Shown here: piece by piece, positions 22,893 to 35,505 of the stretch
Numbering within the stretch: the first letter of the stretch is position 1
How the letters are laid out: the number at the start of each line of letters is the position of its first letter
Assembly: GCF_043641665.1 (NCBI RefSeq)
Contig: NC_092198.1
Span: 2,764,501-2,828,500, forward strand
Source of the DNA: Enoplosus armatus
Lineage: Eukaryota; Chordata; Actinopteri; Centrarchiformes; Enoplosidae
Length of the DNA stretch: 64,000 nucleotides
Reading direction: 5' to 3'
The notes under the pieces: model-generated
What the model was told of the DNA's origin: nothing
What the model saw: the letters and a program-made list of their open reading frames with translations, nothing else
Databases searched by the model: none
Position numbers and translations under genes: made by a program

Positions 22893-24111
22893 GTGCTCCG
22901 ACTGACGGCGTCCCAAACCGGCCAAGAAGTGTTGATTTTCTAATTATTATTGACTGTATGCTTCTCTTTGCACTTCATCCTCCTCCACATGTTCACGGCC
23001 CGCAGGCTGCACATGTTTTGTAAGAATTTCTTTTTTTTTTTTATATATGAAAACATTTCTGTCGTGTTGGATGGATCGTCTTTGCAAACCCTGTGTGAAA
23101 CATGAAATAAAAAAAGACACAGAGAGTACGTGTTCGCCTCTTCTCTGATGTATTGATTATCGTGTTGTACGAGTGCTTCCGTTCGATGCGGTCGATCAGA
23201 GAATAAATAATCCAAACCTTGACCTCTGACCTTGTAGAAGAGGAAGTGTCACTGTATCGTGACGAAAACATTATTCTCCAGTTACACAGCGATCAGTCTC
23301 CCCCCTCCTCTGGCTTCACAACCTGGTGGCATAATGAGACAATTTTCTGGCGGAGCAATTGCATCAATATGCCAAATTATCCCCTCAGAGCGAACAGTTT
23401 GTCTCTGATTACTCCCCTGATGTGATTTTATCAGATTCAAAGGCCTAAAATGAGTCTTTAATGCTCGCTACAGAGAAGGGGCGGGTCACTCTAGCATACT
23501 TTACCACTCACCTCTTGTGGTATCTGGCCATGCAAATAGTTTGAGTTTTAACTGGAGAGGTTTGGAGATTTTCAACAGCAGTCGATCTCTCCAGTAACAG
23601 TGTCCTGTTTCTCTGGATAAGCCACAAGAAATAGTCCCTGTATAATAAGCCCCAATATAAATTTGAAGGGTGACATGATGATTAAATGGACAGAGAAGAA
23701 CAGAAGTTTGTTTTTTCTTGTGAAATACTGGATAGTTTAACCTCTTTGGTCCTAAAATTAAACAATCCTCTCTTTGGTTGAACCACTTGCTATAACCTGT
23801 GATGAGGGGTCACATGTAGACTTGGCCTCTTATAGACGGGTCACAAGCCAAAAAGGTTGCAAACAATCGCTTTAACTTCAAATGTGAGGTTTTTTTAATT
23901 TTGTGAGATTCCATGTTTACTTCACTACATGTATCAGATGACTCTAGGAAGTGGAGAACGCAGAGCAGCTACACGGTTTTACAGATTATCATCACAAAGG
24001 ATGTAGTTTCTCTGCTCAAATACAAAGATTTCCAGTCAGCATCACACGGAGAAGAGTGAAGGATTTGAATACCGCTGCCACCCCTGTTTGATAGCCTACA
24101 GTGAACAATGT

Positions 24112-24112
<1 letters not shown>

Positions 24113-24144
<32 letters not shown>
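24113..24144. repeat. (CA)n microsatellite
   Basis: About 16 CA units upstream of smpdl3a. Confidence 0.95.
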
Positions 24145-24145
<1 letters not shown>

Positions 24146-24547
24146 TCAGGCTTTCATGAATGTAAAGGTAGAGGAGAAGAAAACGTCTCTCTGGTGAAAC
24201 AAACTGAGGAAACTCTTTTAATAACCTACAGATGTTGGGGAATGTGTGTTAGGACAGAGTGACCCTGGTCATTAAGAGCTCCATATCAATGTATTATTAA
24301 GCAAAAGTAACAATAACACACGTCTAATACTCCATTACAAGTAAAAGTCCTGCATTGGAAATGTTAATTAAGCAAAAGTACATACTGAAAGCATCCAAAA
24401 TAAAAGCTCTCCACAGAGAAACATGGCCCCAGCGGCTGTTAAACTATTCTAGATAATATTTGTATAATATTATAAGCAGCATTTTACTGTCTGGCGGATG
24501 TGAGGACGAACCCTGCAGACACAAATTCCTCTTCCAAAAGACAGCGA

Positions 24548-24557
24548 GTCACGTGAC
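24548..24557. promoter_or_regulatory. Perfect CLEAR-type palindrome GTCACGTGAC upstream of smpdl3a
   Basis: The ten-base palindrome GTCACGTGAC ends 107 bp before the smpdl3a start codon, in GC-rich DNA. It is identical to the core of the CLEAR element bound by TFEB/TFE3/MITF in lysosomal gene promoters. Other CACGTG-binding factors (USF, MYC/MAX) could also use it. Function is inferred from motif and position. Confidence 0.6.
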
Positions 24558-24664
24558 CCGTGCTCCGCTGTACTTCCTGTTTATTGCGGAGGTGGATGTC
24601 CCGCCGCGGTGAGCAGCTGGTGTACCTGGCGGCTCTGTGACGCACCGCACGGCCGCTCTCTAAC

Positions 24665-27600
24665 ATGCTTCATCTTCTGGGTTTTGTGCTGCTGCTGTTC
24701 GGCGCGGCTCCGCGTGCGGCGGCACCTACCGGAGGCAGCTACCTGGCGGGCACAGGTGAGCGGAGAGCCCGGGACTTCTCGCTAACGAGAACTCGGTCTG
24801 AAGTCCAGTGTGTCACTTCCCACAGGAAGTTATCATTTACAGCTCAAATCAATGCTGTTGTTTATCTGCAAGGCTTCACTGCGCTGTTAAGCGTTAAGAG
24901 TTTCGTGATTCTGCTATAAAAGGCGATATTTTCTTAAATATCGTGCTGCTTGGTGGATGTCGTGCTCGCCGAATTTACCTTAAGACAGTGTGGGTTCATA
25001 TTAAGTGTAAAATGTTGCTGTGAAAGGTACATTTTGTTTGCGGATGATCAAACACGCATCAATTGACAGATTTTTAAACGGAGTTTAGCCAGAAACTCCC
25101 ACATGTTCATTTAATGGGGCACAGGTGGGTTTATGGCTTTTTTTGTTTTGCTTTAATCGCGAAACAGGTTTGGGGTTTGTTTTATAACCTACCCAAAAAT
25201 AAGACTTAAATAATCATGAAATGACACCAAGGAAAAAGACTGTGCTGTGAGAAACAAAATAGAAAAAGTAGGACTATAATAGCCTATAATCACCTCACCG
25301 CACAAGCACAAAAAAGGTAAATATATCAGCATTATAATGCATAAGATAAAAGCTGAATAATGCTATGTATTTTTTATTTAGTTTGAAGTGAAATACCCAT
25401 TACAATTGCTTTAAATTTCTCATTCCTTTTATCTAAACCTTTCACCCTTTCTTCTTATTCACTTTCCCTCCATCAATACAGGCAGGTTCTGGCACATCAC
25501 TGACCTCCACCTGGACCCCACCTACCACCTGGCCCCAGACCCCACCAAGGTTTGCTTCTCCTCCAAAGGGGTCCCCGCTCCCCACGCCGGTCTGTTCGGG
25601 GACTTCCTGTGTGACTCCCCGTACCGCCTCATCCAGTCGGCGTTCGCTCACATGGCGCCGCTCACACAGCCACAGGACTTCATCATATGGACCGGGTCTG
25701 TACGCTGATGAGGGGGAAGTGGATGTTTTCACTTCTCAAAGAAGAAGGTTTTATTCGTCTGGGGCTGAACACTGAATATCCTGCATGTTGCATATAAATG
25801 ATCCACAGTGCGACTAACCAGCTCATAGAACAGAAGCAGTGGTTTCAAAGTAGTTTCATATCCTGTTCTCTCACTGCAGTAACAGTCGTGTACCTCGTGT
25901 ACTTCTCTGTGTGTGTGTGTGTGTTCTTTATGTGAGAACAAAACCACTTTGCGGTTTCAGTCACTCTGGATCGTCCCCACTTCCTCAAGGGCGTGTTTTT
26001 TCTTTGGTTATGTACGAGTCGCATGGCCATTTTATTTGGTTCAGACATTCACGGTCCCCACTGGATGCGTTGCAATAAGTTTAATGAGCCTCTGAGTTTT
26101 CATCGAGCACCATCATCATCATTTCAGTTTATCCAATATCTTGGTTTATTCCCAAATACCTGCAAAACGAATGCCATTCCCTGTGTTTAGTGCTAATTTT
26201 CCTTTACTTTATGATCTCCTTTGTGGGTTTTCTGGGTGAGCAGCTAACGGACCGTATCCATAATAACAGAATATCATCTTAACTTTGTACCAAAATGCAC
26301 AATCTCAGAGTTTAGTGGCATTAAGGCTGCAACTGTTATTTTATTAGCTGCATATTTTAAAGTCAGCTGGTTACTTTAAGTAGACCGACGGTGCACAATG
26401 TCTTTAAAGGCAGTGAATAAAGTCCTAAAGCACCAGAGCCTTGAAAGATGAGTTATTCACTCCAACTGGAAACTCATGTTCACAGTTGTAAGCATACACA
26501 GCAGTACATCCATACAGCGCTCTATTAATCAGCAGCTAATCAGCTAAGCCAGGAATTCATAGGCTTATTAAACATGCTTAAGAGAACGCCTTGCCACTTA
26601 ATCCTCCAACCCCGGGAGACTTTTCCAAGTTTTAAGTTACTGTGTAAGCAGATTTTTTGCTTTATTCTATTGTTGTTGGGCTTTGCAGCATGAGGTTTGC
26701 CTTTTCACTTAAAGGGGAAATCCATTGTTCCTTGGAATTCACGTTATTTCTGCAATATTGTGCGGCTGAGTACGACTCTGCTGAGCCAGCTGTTCTACAG
26801 CTATGACCTGATGGACGGGAAGTACAGTCGTGTTGGGAAGTTACGGTTTTCTACTGGTAGTGTTGACTGGCAACTCGTCACTTGCTGCTGTTACGCCACA
26901 TTTAAAGTCATGCTTCATTCTCTTTGCTGGAAGCCTTTTACTGTAAAAGGTTTGCTGTAATAGCAGTAATTTATAAGCAGTAATATATTAAAATAAAGTA
27001 AATAAAATCAGAAAAACCCAGAAAACTGAAAGTGTATGGTAATGCAGGGGAGTTAACAACTGGAAAACTACCATTTATGCAAAGGAGTTGTGTGTCTGCA
27101 GGCATCAAAATAAGCATGTACAATATTCACAGCTTCTATTCTTTAGCTCGTCTGTGGCTGATTTGAGCTGCGTTAATGATACTGGCTCTTCTTTTCCCTC
27201 CCTACCAGTGACAGTCCGCCCCACGTCCCTGCAGACGAGCTCACTACAGACGTAGTGATCCAGGTGATCAGTAACATGACCCAGACCGTCAGAGAGCACT
27301 TCCCCAATCTGACAGTCTATCCCGCTCTGGGAAACCACGACTACTGGCCTCAGGTGACTCTATGTGAGAGGATAAAGTCTCAAGCTTTGCTCGGAGACGA
27401 AGGATGATGAAGACGAATGATTGTAGGATGTAGAAATGAGAGCATAACCCTATCATCACTCAGCAGTCTGTCTTTTGCAGAAGTAAGTGAGGAAGGGAAA
27501 CTTCTGATACAGACTCTGCGCCAGTATTAATGAATATACATGAATTTGAGCATTTACAAGGCAATTATTTAGGATATATTTGAGCTTATTCAGATAGAAA

Positions 27601-30600
27601 AGCCTCTAAAGTATTTGATTATATGACACAAACATTTAAAAAAAAAAGCAGAATGACTAGAGACAGTGGATGATAGTCTGATATTTTTAGGAAATAATAT
27701 TTGCACATCTATTACATATTGTTTAAGAATTAAAATTCTTGCATGATAATTCTCTGAATTTATTTGATTATAACTGCCGTTGTATGATGCATTTTGCTTG
27801 TATTGACATGTTGCCACGTAACGTGCTGCTGTTTCTGTGTTTTTGCGTTTGCGTCATTGTTTTTAGGACCAGATGCCGACGTCCACGAACGCCATCTACA
27901 AAGCTGCTGCTCAGCTGTGGAAACCCTGGCTGCAGACTGAAGCTCTGCTCACACTCTCACAAGGTAACGTGTTAGTACATCGGCTGCTGTGAGAGTGTTT
28001 CTGTCCGATCGTTGCAGTTTCTGCATTACAGAATATGTTTAAAATACGGTGCTTTAAATATTTACCAAGAATTACAGGCTTTGTTTCGCTACACTGAGAG
28101 CACAAACTCGACTTGTTAAACTCAACTTTCGTATGTTTTATTGATTCGACTTCAGCCGTTATGATAAAGCTGTCAAGTAGTTTTTCAATGAATTGCTTAG
28201 TCTATAAAACGTTAGGAAATAGTGAAAAATATACAATATTTCAGAGCTCAAGGAGATGTCTTTACTCGCTTGTTTTATCAATCCAAAAGTCCAAAAACCC
28301 CAATTACAATAATAACTCAGCAGACATTAAGAAGATGGAACCAGGGGAGGTTTTGTGTTTTTGCATCATAAAAGACTTAAATAATTAATCCATTCTCAAA
28401 GTTGTCAGCGATTAAATGTCTGTCTTGTTCCTGCAGGTGGTTTCTACTCCCAGCTGGTGAAGCCTGGTTTGCGGGTGCTTAGTCTCAACACTATCCTCTA
28501 CTACGGTCCTAATAAAGTCACGAGTAACATGACGGACCCTGCTGGACAGTTCGAGTGGCTGGAGAAAACTCTGGAGAAAGCTGCTCAGAGCCTGGAGAAG
28601 GTCTAACAAGTTTTGACCTTGAACCCTGACCTTTGACCTGCCTTATGTTGATTCTGTTTTTTAAGTCCGGGTTATCGTTGTCAAACGAATTACCATACCT
28701 TAAATGTGGCTCCCTTCCTGCTCTAGGTGTACATCATAGCTCATGTACCAGTCGGGTACCTGCCCTTTGCCAGAAACACCACTGCTGTAAGAGAGAGCTA
28801 CAACGAGAGGCTGGTCGCCATCTTCAGGAAGTACAGTCGTGTCGTTGCGGGACATTTCTATGGCCACACCCACCGGGACAGCATCATGGTGCTGTTGGAC
28901 CAACAAGGTAAAAAAATAAGTACAAATATGAGGTTAAACATATTTCCTATTATTGACGTGGAGTGATCATGTCAGGTTGTAGATTTGATAATAATCAAAA
29001 ATGGCCTTTTACTCTCTTCTTTCCTATTGCCATGTATTTTTATTATAGTCCCAGTAAGAGGTGACCGTGTTAAATGTTGATAACATGTTCCTGCTGTGAC
29101 CCTGTCATGGTTCTGAAAGCAGCACCACAGATATGAAGGCAGATCTACATCTTAAGTCTCTACAGCTTTCTGTTAAAGAGAAATGATGATTAAGTGAAGC
29201 TAATAGGGGGCTAATTATGTAACGTTTAAACAGGTATTAAAACATCATGCTCTTTATTAGCTCTTCCTTAAAGCTGCAGAAGCTGTTTGCATTGCTGAAG
29301 CTATTATTGTCTGAGCAAGGAAGCAACAAAACAGATTTACACATTATTTTGGATTGAGATCTTCAGTTAAAAAGCGTTTAAAAGTCAAAAGAAGTTGCAG
29401 TCTGATGGGCAGAACAGAAACAGACGTGCAGTATTGAAGGCTGCATTTAGTTCCAGAAGTACAAGAATTGATTCTGAGATTGATGTAGAGCAATTTCAGT
29501 ATTCTATATTTCTCAAAAACCCGACTGGAACTTCTCAAACAAGCTGTTTTTGTAGACTAGCTTGTCCAGAATTTTGCTGTTGAAACAGGCCGAACTAATC
29601 AAGTGCAGATTACTGTTTTTTTCCTGATTTGGGCACCGAGAACGACTGCAGCTGTGAGAAACTGTAGAAAGCATCCAGTCCAACAGTAATGACTGAAAAC
29701 AGACAGATCTGCTGACAGACTTTTTAAAAATAATCTCGTTGGAAAAGAAACCCAGTCGCATGTTAACGACCAGTGCGCGCTCACTGGGTGACGGCGTGTT
29801 TGTGTTTGTCTTCCTCGTTCTGTAGGTAAACCAGTGACGTCTCTTTTTGTGTCACCGGCTGTTACGCCAATCAAACACGTTTTGGAGCCTTACTCGAACA
29901 ACCCAGCTTTCCGCATGTACTTGTACAACAACAAGGACTACACCATGTCGGTAAGAATATTTAAAAAAACGGCTCAAACGTGCACAAAGTACACACATAG
30001 CATACTTTTGGCCATATAGCGGATTTTAAAACCAGACAATAAATCATAAATAACTCTCACATATAGTAAACTAATAACACATAAAGCAGAGGGTACAATA
30101 TTGAAGGTTTATCTGGAGGTTTGATACATTTTTATTTCACCATGAAATCTTAAATAAAACGTTTGAAAAGATGCAGAAGAGAGATGAGAACTGCTTGAGT
30201 TCGCAAACATATTGACAAATTCAGGTCAAACTTAAAAAAAAAACGTCCTGCGCTGAAATACCTACTCTCACTTTTGTCTCCCTGATCAAAGACGGAAGAA
30301 AGAAGTCCCTCTTGATGATTAATCACGGTGTCAATCAGCACACAAAAACAGTTTCTGGCATTCAGGAAGACTCAAAGGCTTTTTTCTGTCTCCCCTCTCT
30401 CTCCCTCTTTTGGTGCTTTTCTCTCCCTCTGAAGGATATCTGGCAGTATTATTTAAATCTGACGGAAGCCAACGAGAAACAAAGATCTGACTGGAGGCTT
30501 GAATATATCATGACTGAGGCTTTTGGACTGACTGACCTGCAGCCACAAAGCCTGCTCCAGCTGGGCCTGAGCTTCAGGCTGCCGCAGACCAAAGCCTTTG

Positions 30601-30740
30601 ACAAGTATTTCAGCCACTACATGGTCGGCTACAACAGTAGCATCATCTGTGAAGGAGACTGCAAGGTCAGCCAGGTGTGTGCCGTGCTCTACCTGGACCA
30701 CCTGTCCTACTCCAAATGTGTCGCTAAGGGAGATTGGTAG
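24665..30740 (+). CDS. smpdl3a: Acid sphingomyelinase-like phosphodiesterase 3A (SMPDL3A), eight coding exons
   Basis: SMPDL3A is a secreted/lysosomal zinc phosphodiesterase related to acid sphingomyelinase; mammalian enzymes hydrolyse nucleotide-type phosphodiesters rather than sphingomyelin. Exons 24665-24755, 25482-25695, 27209-27353, 27867-27963, 28437-28600, 28727-28907, 29826-29950 and 30435-30740 join in frame with GT-AG borders, giving 440 aa (human about 453). Residues 1-20 (LLGFVLLLFGAAPRAAA) form a signal peptide. The metallophosphatase motifs are complete: D38 and H40 (DLHLDP), D103 (WTGDSPPH), N144 and H145 (GNHDYW), H243 (AHVPVG), H280, H284 and H286 (GHFYGHTH). Several N-glycosylation sequons (NMT, NLT, NTT, NSS) suit a secretory protein. 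The C-terminal domain ends with a cysteine pattern (CEGDCKVSQVC...C). No LAC-like or extra domain is seen. Poly(A) signals AATAAA occur at 30894 and at 31831; the second has a GT-rich downstream stretch. Confidence 0.95.
26144..26205. repeat. Short dispersed repeat fragment in a smpdl3a intron
   Basis: CCCAAATACCTGCAAAACGA, followed by ATGCCATTCCCTGTGTTTAG and TGCTAATT, matches the phrase CCAATACCTGCAAAACTAAA / GACATTCCCGTCGGCCTCAG at 54818-54857. A third degraded relative may lie at 36100-36480. Confidence 0.45.
28130..28420. repeat. Degraded copy of the 'GATTAATCGAT' dispersed repeat in a smpdl3a intron
   Basis: CTTAGTCTATAAAACGTTAG, GAAATAGTGAAAAATA and CTTGTTTTATCAATCCAAAA resemble the interior of this family. 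The copy ends close to the acceptor of the exon at 28437. Confidence 0.4.
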
Positions 30741-30796
30741 CAGGAAAGTGGATCCAAAACGAAGGATCGTCTCAGGAGTCACATTTTAGTGTGTTT

Positions 30797-30818
30797 TGTT
30801 TTGTTTTGTTTTGTTTTA
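30797..30818. repeat. (TTTTG)n simple repeat in the smpdl3a 3' UTR
   Basis: About four TTTTG units follow the stop codon. Confidence 0.9.
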
Positions 30819-32359
30819 CTCTGCTGGATTCAGAAGTTATCCAGATGCAATACAGATTACAAACTGCACAATTCCACAGAAAATCAGTAGTTTAATAAAG
30901 AGAAAATACGCTGCTGCAATGATATAGATATCTTGATTATATTGAGTTTGTTTTACGGGAGAAAATGTAGCATGAATGTGGATCAAAGGTCATTTTCGGT
31001 CATCAACGATATATTTTTTTTACTAAATGATGGAATCATGGAAAGGGGCGTGCCACGCGCTGCTTCTGCTGCTGCCTAACATTAATCCAACTATTTCACA
31101 TTCATCAGGCCATATTTGACTGGAGAGGCCAGAATACATGTTGAACAACTTCAAAGTAAAGTAGTAGCTGAATAAATATTGATATAATGTGAGTTTTGTT
31201 TTAAGGGAGAAATTGATTGATGATGATTTAGTTGTGATATTCCATGTGAGATATTTTTGTATGGAAACATATCCAGATGCAATCGAGACTAAACAAGGAA
31301 CTGAAAATCGATAAAATCCACTGATACAAAGCACATGGACATCTTTATGATACCGAGTGTTAAAAATCCCTCGTCTGCTTCTCAGTTCTGACAGTTGTGT
31401 AGACTTTATAAGGGAAATTTGTGATGTTTTTTTAACTCTTATAGGAAGAGAAAAGGGAAGCATTTTAATCTATAAATACTAAAAAATGATTTTATTGGCA
31501 CCAGATAACTGAGCAACTAACATACATGTTGGGACGCAGGATTGCAGCTTGGAAGATGTATTTTTGTATTTGTCTTTTTAAAGTTTGCTCTTATCTTCAA
31601 GCTTCTGACAAATGCTGCTCATGTAAATGTAAATCTAACTGTCCTCATTACTTTGTACGTACACCAACAGTTAGTCACTCATTGAAACACGTGTTTGTTT
31701 GTTTGTTAAATACAAAAATCCAACAGGACGCTGAGTGTGAAGAGTGTGACAACTATGAATGGAGAACGCAGTCATGCTACATGTCGCAGAGAGTGTGTCG
31801 CTTTTGATTTCGCAGTTTCTTTTTCTACTAAATAAAGATCTTTATTCCAAGAGTGTGTTTGAACCGCCGCGTCTGTTTCAGAGCGAGCGTCGTCTTTGTG
31901 TGAGACAGAAACGGGACTGCGGGGCTGTAAGAGTTGCTAACTTGAAAGCCACAGCAAAAACTTGTGCAGGCTAGTTTGTCTCTGCAGGGGAGGCAAAGGA
32001 GCAGCGACTAACCTCGTCTGACCCTCTCACTTCAATTTCAACCCCTCCCACCGTCAGCCCCCCTGATCTTATTCTTCTCCTGTTCAAACTTTCCAGAAAC
32101 TCCTCTTGTTTCTCAGCCACCGCCTCAAGCATTTGCCCCTCTCCTCTTCCCCCTCCACCATCCCTGCTCTTTTGTCCCTTTGCCTCCTTCCTCAAATGTC
32201 GATTCCACCTCTCTTAAAGCTCCACCGGCAGCTTTTTGATGTAAAAAAAATCAGCCAAATCACCAAAAGTTGGGCTGCAACAGAAATCAGCCAAGTGATA
32301 GACAGGCCGTATTTGGCCATAGTTTGCTTCAATTAGATGTTGGCAGAAATGTTCTCTGG

Positions 32360-32412
32360 AACAGTGGTTCCCAACCTGAGGGTGAGGCCTCACCCAGTGG
32401 GTTGCTAGCAAA
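32360..32412. repeat. Fragment of the 'GTGGTTCCCAACCTG' repeat
   Basis: CAGTGGTTCCCAACCTGAGG, followed by CACCCAGTGGGTTGCTAGC, is the start of a widespread fish repeat. Relatives here are at about 19262-19465 (opposite strand) and 45390-45430. Confidence 0.45.
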
Positions 32413-33117
32413 GACAGAAAAGCAGGAAACGCACATTTCTACAGAAGGAAACAGTTTATTTTTAGACTTGTTCCTCATCTTCGTTGTATCGTACTGTATG
32501 TGCACCGTGTGCCCAAGAGAAGACGTGAGGAGAAAGACTGAAATCCAGAACCAGAGAAAGCTGAGAAAGTTTGACGATAACTTATATAAACTTTTATAAA
32601 CGTTTATATTACTCAAAACTTCCTGAGTTTAGAGAAAGTTCCCTTTCGAGCCTCGAGCAGTGAATCTGTACTTTGTGTGTTTGTTAACATCTTTCCCCTC
32701 ATGTGCCCCCTATTGCCATTATTATTCCAGACTGAGCCTAGCCTCCCTCCACTCAGTGCCTGACAGAACGTAACCGTGGAGACGGAGTTAGTGGCGAGCG
32801 TGGCGATGGAGAGGACTCCATTGCCACGGTAACGGCAGTAGAGCTCCCAGTCCTCTGAGTCCATCTCTGAGGTCACTGTTAGCTGCTATTATTTACCCAG
32901 ATACAGCAAATAAAGGTCTGTGTGTGTGAGAGAGGGAGATCCTCACTGAACTCCAGGGGGTTATAATTTACTCTATTTCAACGTGTGCAACGTCCACAAT
33001 GAAATAAAGTCATTTTAAGCTTCTCAACCAAACTCCATTCAAATTGCAAGCACTTTTATTTATGGTATCACCTTCTACTGAACAACTATTTCACTGGTGA
33101 CAAAGAGCACAAAACAG

Positions 33118-33300
33118 CAGTGGTGGAAAGTAACTAAGTACATTTACTCAAGTACAATTCTGAGATACATTTTCCGCTGTTGTATACTTTTACTCCACTA
33201 CATTTCAGAAGCAGATATTGTACGTTTTACTCCACTACATGTATTTGATGAACTTGAGTTACTTGTTATTTTGCAGATTTAGATCTGAATCAAAATATCG
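33118..33300. repeat. Dispersed repeat copy preserving the 'AGTGGTGGAAAGTAACTAAG' end
   Basis: It begins AGTGGTGGAAAGTAACTAAG and TACATTTACTCAAGTAC, and contains two TTTTACTCCACTACAT words. It provides the left end for the family whose right end is seen at 9527, 19573 and 39590. Confidence 0.6.
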
Positions 33301-33424
33301 TCAACAAATAAATGATGATGTGTTATTATCAGTTAAGACTTTATGGACAACGAATACTCTATTCCAAGAAACAGAAAGTATGGAGATCCAGTGTCTGAAA
33401 CCCTTTAGAAACATTAGTATAAGC

Positions 33425-33570
33425 TGGTTGGTGGCTGGCTGGTAGACTGTCTGTCTGCCTGGCCGGCTCTCTGTTTGGCTGGTTGACCCACATGTTCAGG
33501 TTTGCATACATTTCTTGCTTTTGTTCCAGTTGGCCGGCTGTCTGTCTGTCTGGCTGACTGGTGGTGCCCC
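33425..33570. repeat. Imperfect CTGGCTGG/CTGTCTGT repeat tract
   Basis: GGTTGGTGGCTGGCTGGTAG, CTGTCTGTCTGCCTGGCCGG and TGGCCGGCTGTCTGTCTGTC form a degenerate tetranucleotide array in two blocks. The minus-strand open frame across it (Gln/Pro/Ala-rich) is composition-driven. Confidence 0.6.
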
Positions 33571-35180
33571 ACAACCAGTTAATCTGAGGATTACTGTCAG
33601 GACAGTATAGCCATCCAACTGCCCTCTCCTGGGGAGCTGGAATCTGTGTGTGTTTGTGTGTGTGTACCATTACCCTTCAGGCTTCCAGCTCACCTAATCC
33701 CTTTAAACATCTTCAAGTTTTAAATGCTGTCCCTCTCTTTAGTTTGAATAGCCACTGGTCTCCCATTTAATTGGTCTCATTCCTGCAGTTTTAGAGTTAA
33801 ACTTTAGCTCTTAACTGCTGACGTCAGGTGGCATCTCGTGACTTCACCTGTCACTCATCACTGTATCTCTCAGTTACTCAGGAGGACGACGACAGAGATA
33901 TAATATAAATATATTTTATATTCATGAAATGTCTGCCCATGAATTTAGTCACTAAGTCACAAAGGAAGTAAACGTCACCTAGCAAGAATGTCTTGATCCT
34001 GAGTGGAAGTTGGATGAGATTTTGCTAATTAGATAGAGGTACGTCACTTTTTTTCATTGTGTTTGAGACCCAGTGAGCATTGCTTGGTGGTTTGCAGGTC
34101 AAAACACGTCTAAATGTCGAGGGCAATCCTAGCTAAAGCTGCTTGAAAAGCGATGTGTAGATGTCTAGGTTTGATGTCTTCAATGACTATGATTCAATCT
34201 CAACACCGCCCCTGCACCGTTCCCATTTGCATAATAAGGGGGTGGAGTGGAAATGTACAATAAAACCTTCCAACAGCGAGTTACGAAGATTATTACCAGA
34301 GCAGGAGTGTGTCTGTCGGATAGTTAACGTTTGAAATTAAGGTCCATTTCAACCTAAGTTTCCTTATGTGGCTTTTCAGAGTGTGCAACCATCACTTTAT
34401 TTACTGTATTTATTTGTTTTGAATCATCAATTGCATCAAACACCAACCGATCAGTTAAAGTACTGTGTATTTCAGCAGCAGTCTGGTTGTGGTGCAATGT
34501 GGCGAGCGCAGACACCAACATGTTTTGAGCATCTTTTTACCTCACATGCAAGGTCAGCAGCGGCCCGTGGCCGCAGGTGACCTCCTCCTTCTGGACCTTG
34601 GCTAATCCTTCTGTGTAAAAAAGCCCTTGTCTGGTCTGGATTGGACTAAAAGTGATTAGTGCTGTTTGTTGCTGAGTCGCCGTTACACTCAGGTCCGCCT
34701 ACAGGTTACCGTGCAACACTTTCAATTACAATATCATTTTGGCTTCAAGTGCAGGTGAAGTTATGGAGACTGTAGTTTTTCCGATCTTCTCTGAAAACCA
34801 CATTTAGCTGTTGTTTTAAAAGCAGATAGCCTCCTCGCAGCCCCCCTGCGTCATGTGTGAGCATAACTTGCTAATCAGTGTGCAGCTGATCTCATTAAAA
34901 GATCTAGTAAGGCAAAGAAAAGGCTTAATCTGTCCTCTTTGTATATTGTAAAGGTAGGCGGAGAAGTACTGGAAGAAAATCAGGCCGTTATTTTTAACCA
35001 TTTTCATTTCTGTTTATCTTTTTGTTTGTTTGTTAAAAGCCGCAAGGAACATTTTGAAAGTCTTATTTCTCTCTGATCTGTATAATTTACCAGTTTTATG
35101 TCTTGAAAATGCACAACAAATTAAATCATTATTATTATTTAATTTTACTGTAACGTCGCCCATTTTCAGGTTTGCTGCGT

Positions 35181-35183
<3 letters not shown>

Positions 35184-35218
<35 letters not shown>
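35184..35218. repeat. (TA)n microsatellite
   Basis: About 17 uninterrupted TA units. Confidence 0.95.
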
Positions 35219-35222
<4 letters not shown>

Positions 35223-35460
35223 GTGATTGCCATTGTTCTGTTGGTCAGATCAGCGAAACATAAAGCTCCTTTCATAACTCCGGCCTCCCCAGTGATATTC
35301 TCTCACACCCAAGTCTCACACAGTCTACAATGGAGGGAGAGAGACAGAGACAGAGGGGTGGGGGGTCTCTTTAGTCTCATGCTTCAGTAGTAATTTGTCA
35401 GCGGGCATGAATGGGCTCCTTCATCAGTGAGTGGAGACAGCAACAAGCAATCTGAGTCTG

Positions 35461-35505
35461 CGAGTGTGTGTGTGTGAGTGTGTGTGTGTGTGTGTGAGTG
35501 TGTAT
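35461..35505. repeat. (GT)n microsatellite with GA interruptions
   Basis: (TG)n broken by GAGTG at two points, suggesting an older, stabilised array. Confidence 0.9.

Larger units (their letters stand above)
22893..24664. other. Intergenic between fabp7 and smpdl3a
   Basis: It contains the fabp7 3' UTR, ending near the AATAAA at 23106. A repeat relic lies at about 23780-23860, a (CA)n run at 24113-24144 and a dispersed-repeat fragment at 24318-24420 (ACTCCATTACAAGTAAAAGT). The GC-rich smpdl3a promoter occupies the last 150 bp. No gene is recognised between them. Confidence 0.6.

Noticed and set aside
24484..24666. Minus-strand frame in the smpdl3a promoter
   Set aside because: Short, GC-driven frame in a promoter, without homology.
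31023..31463. 146-codon minus-strand frame downstream of smpdl3a
   Set aside because: AT-rich composition, no motif or splice support, and it lies in the probable smpdl3a 3' UTR region.
35461..35505. Possible CRISPR-like or satellite array at regularly interrupted GT repeats
   Set aside because: It is a simple (GT)n microsatellite with point interruptions and has no spacer structure.
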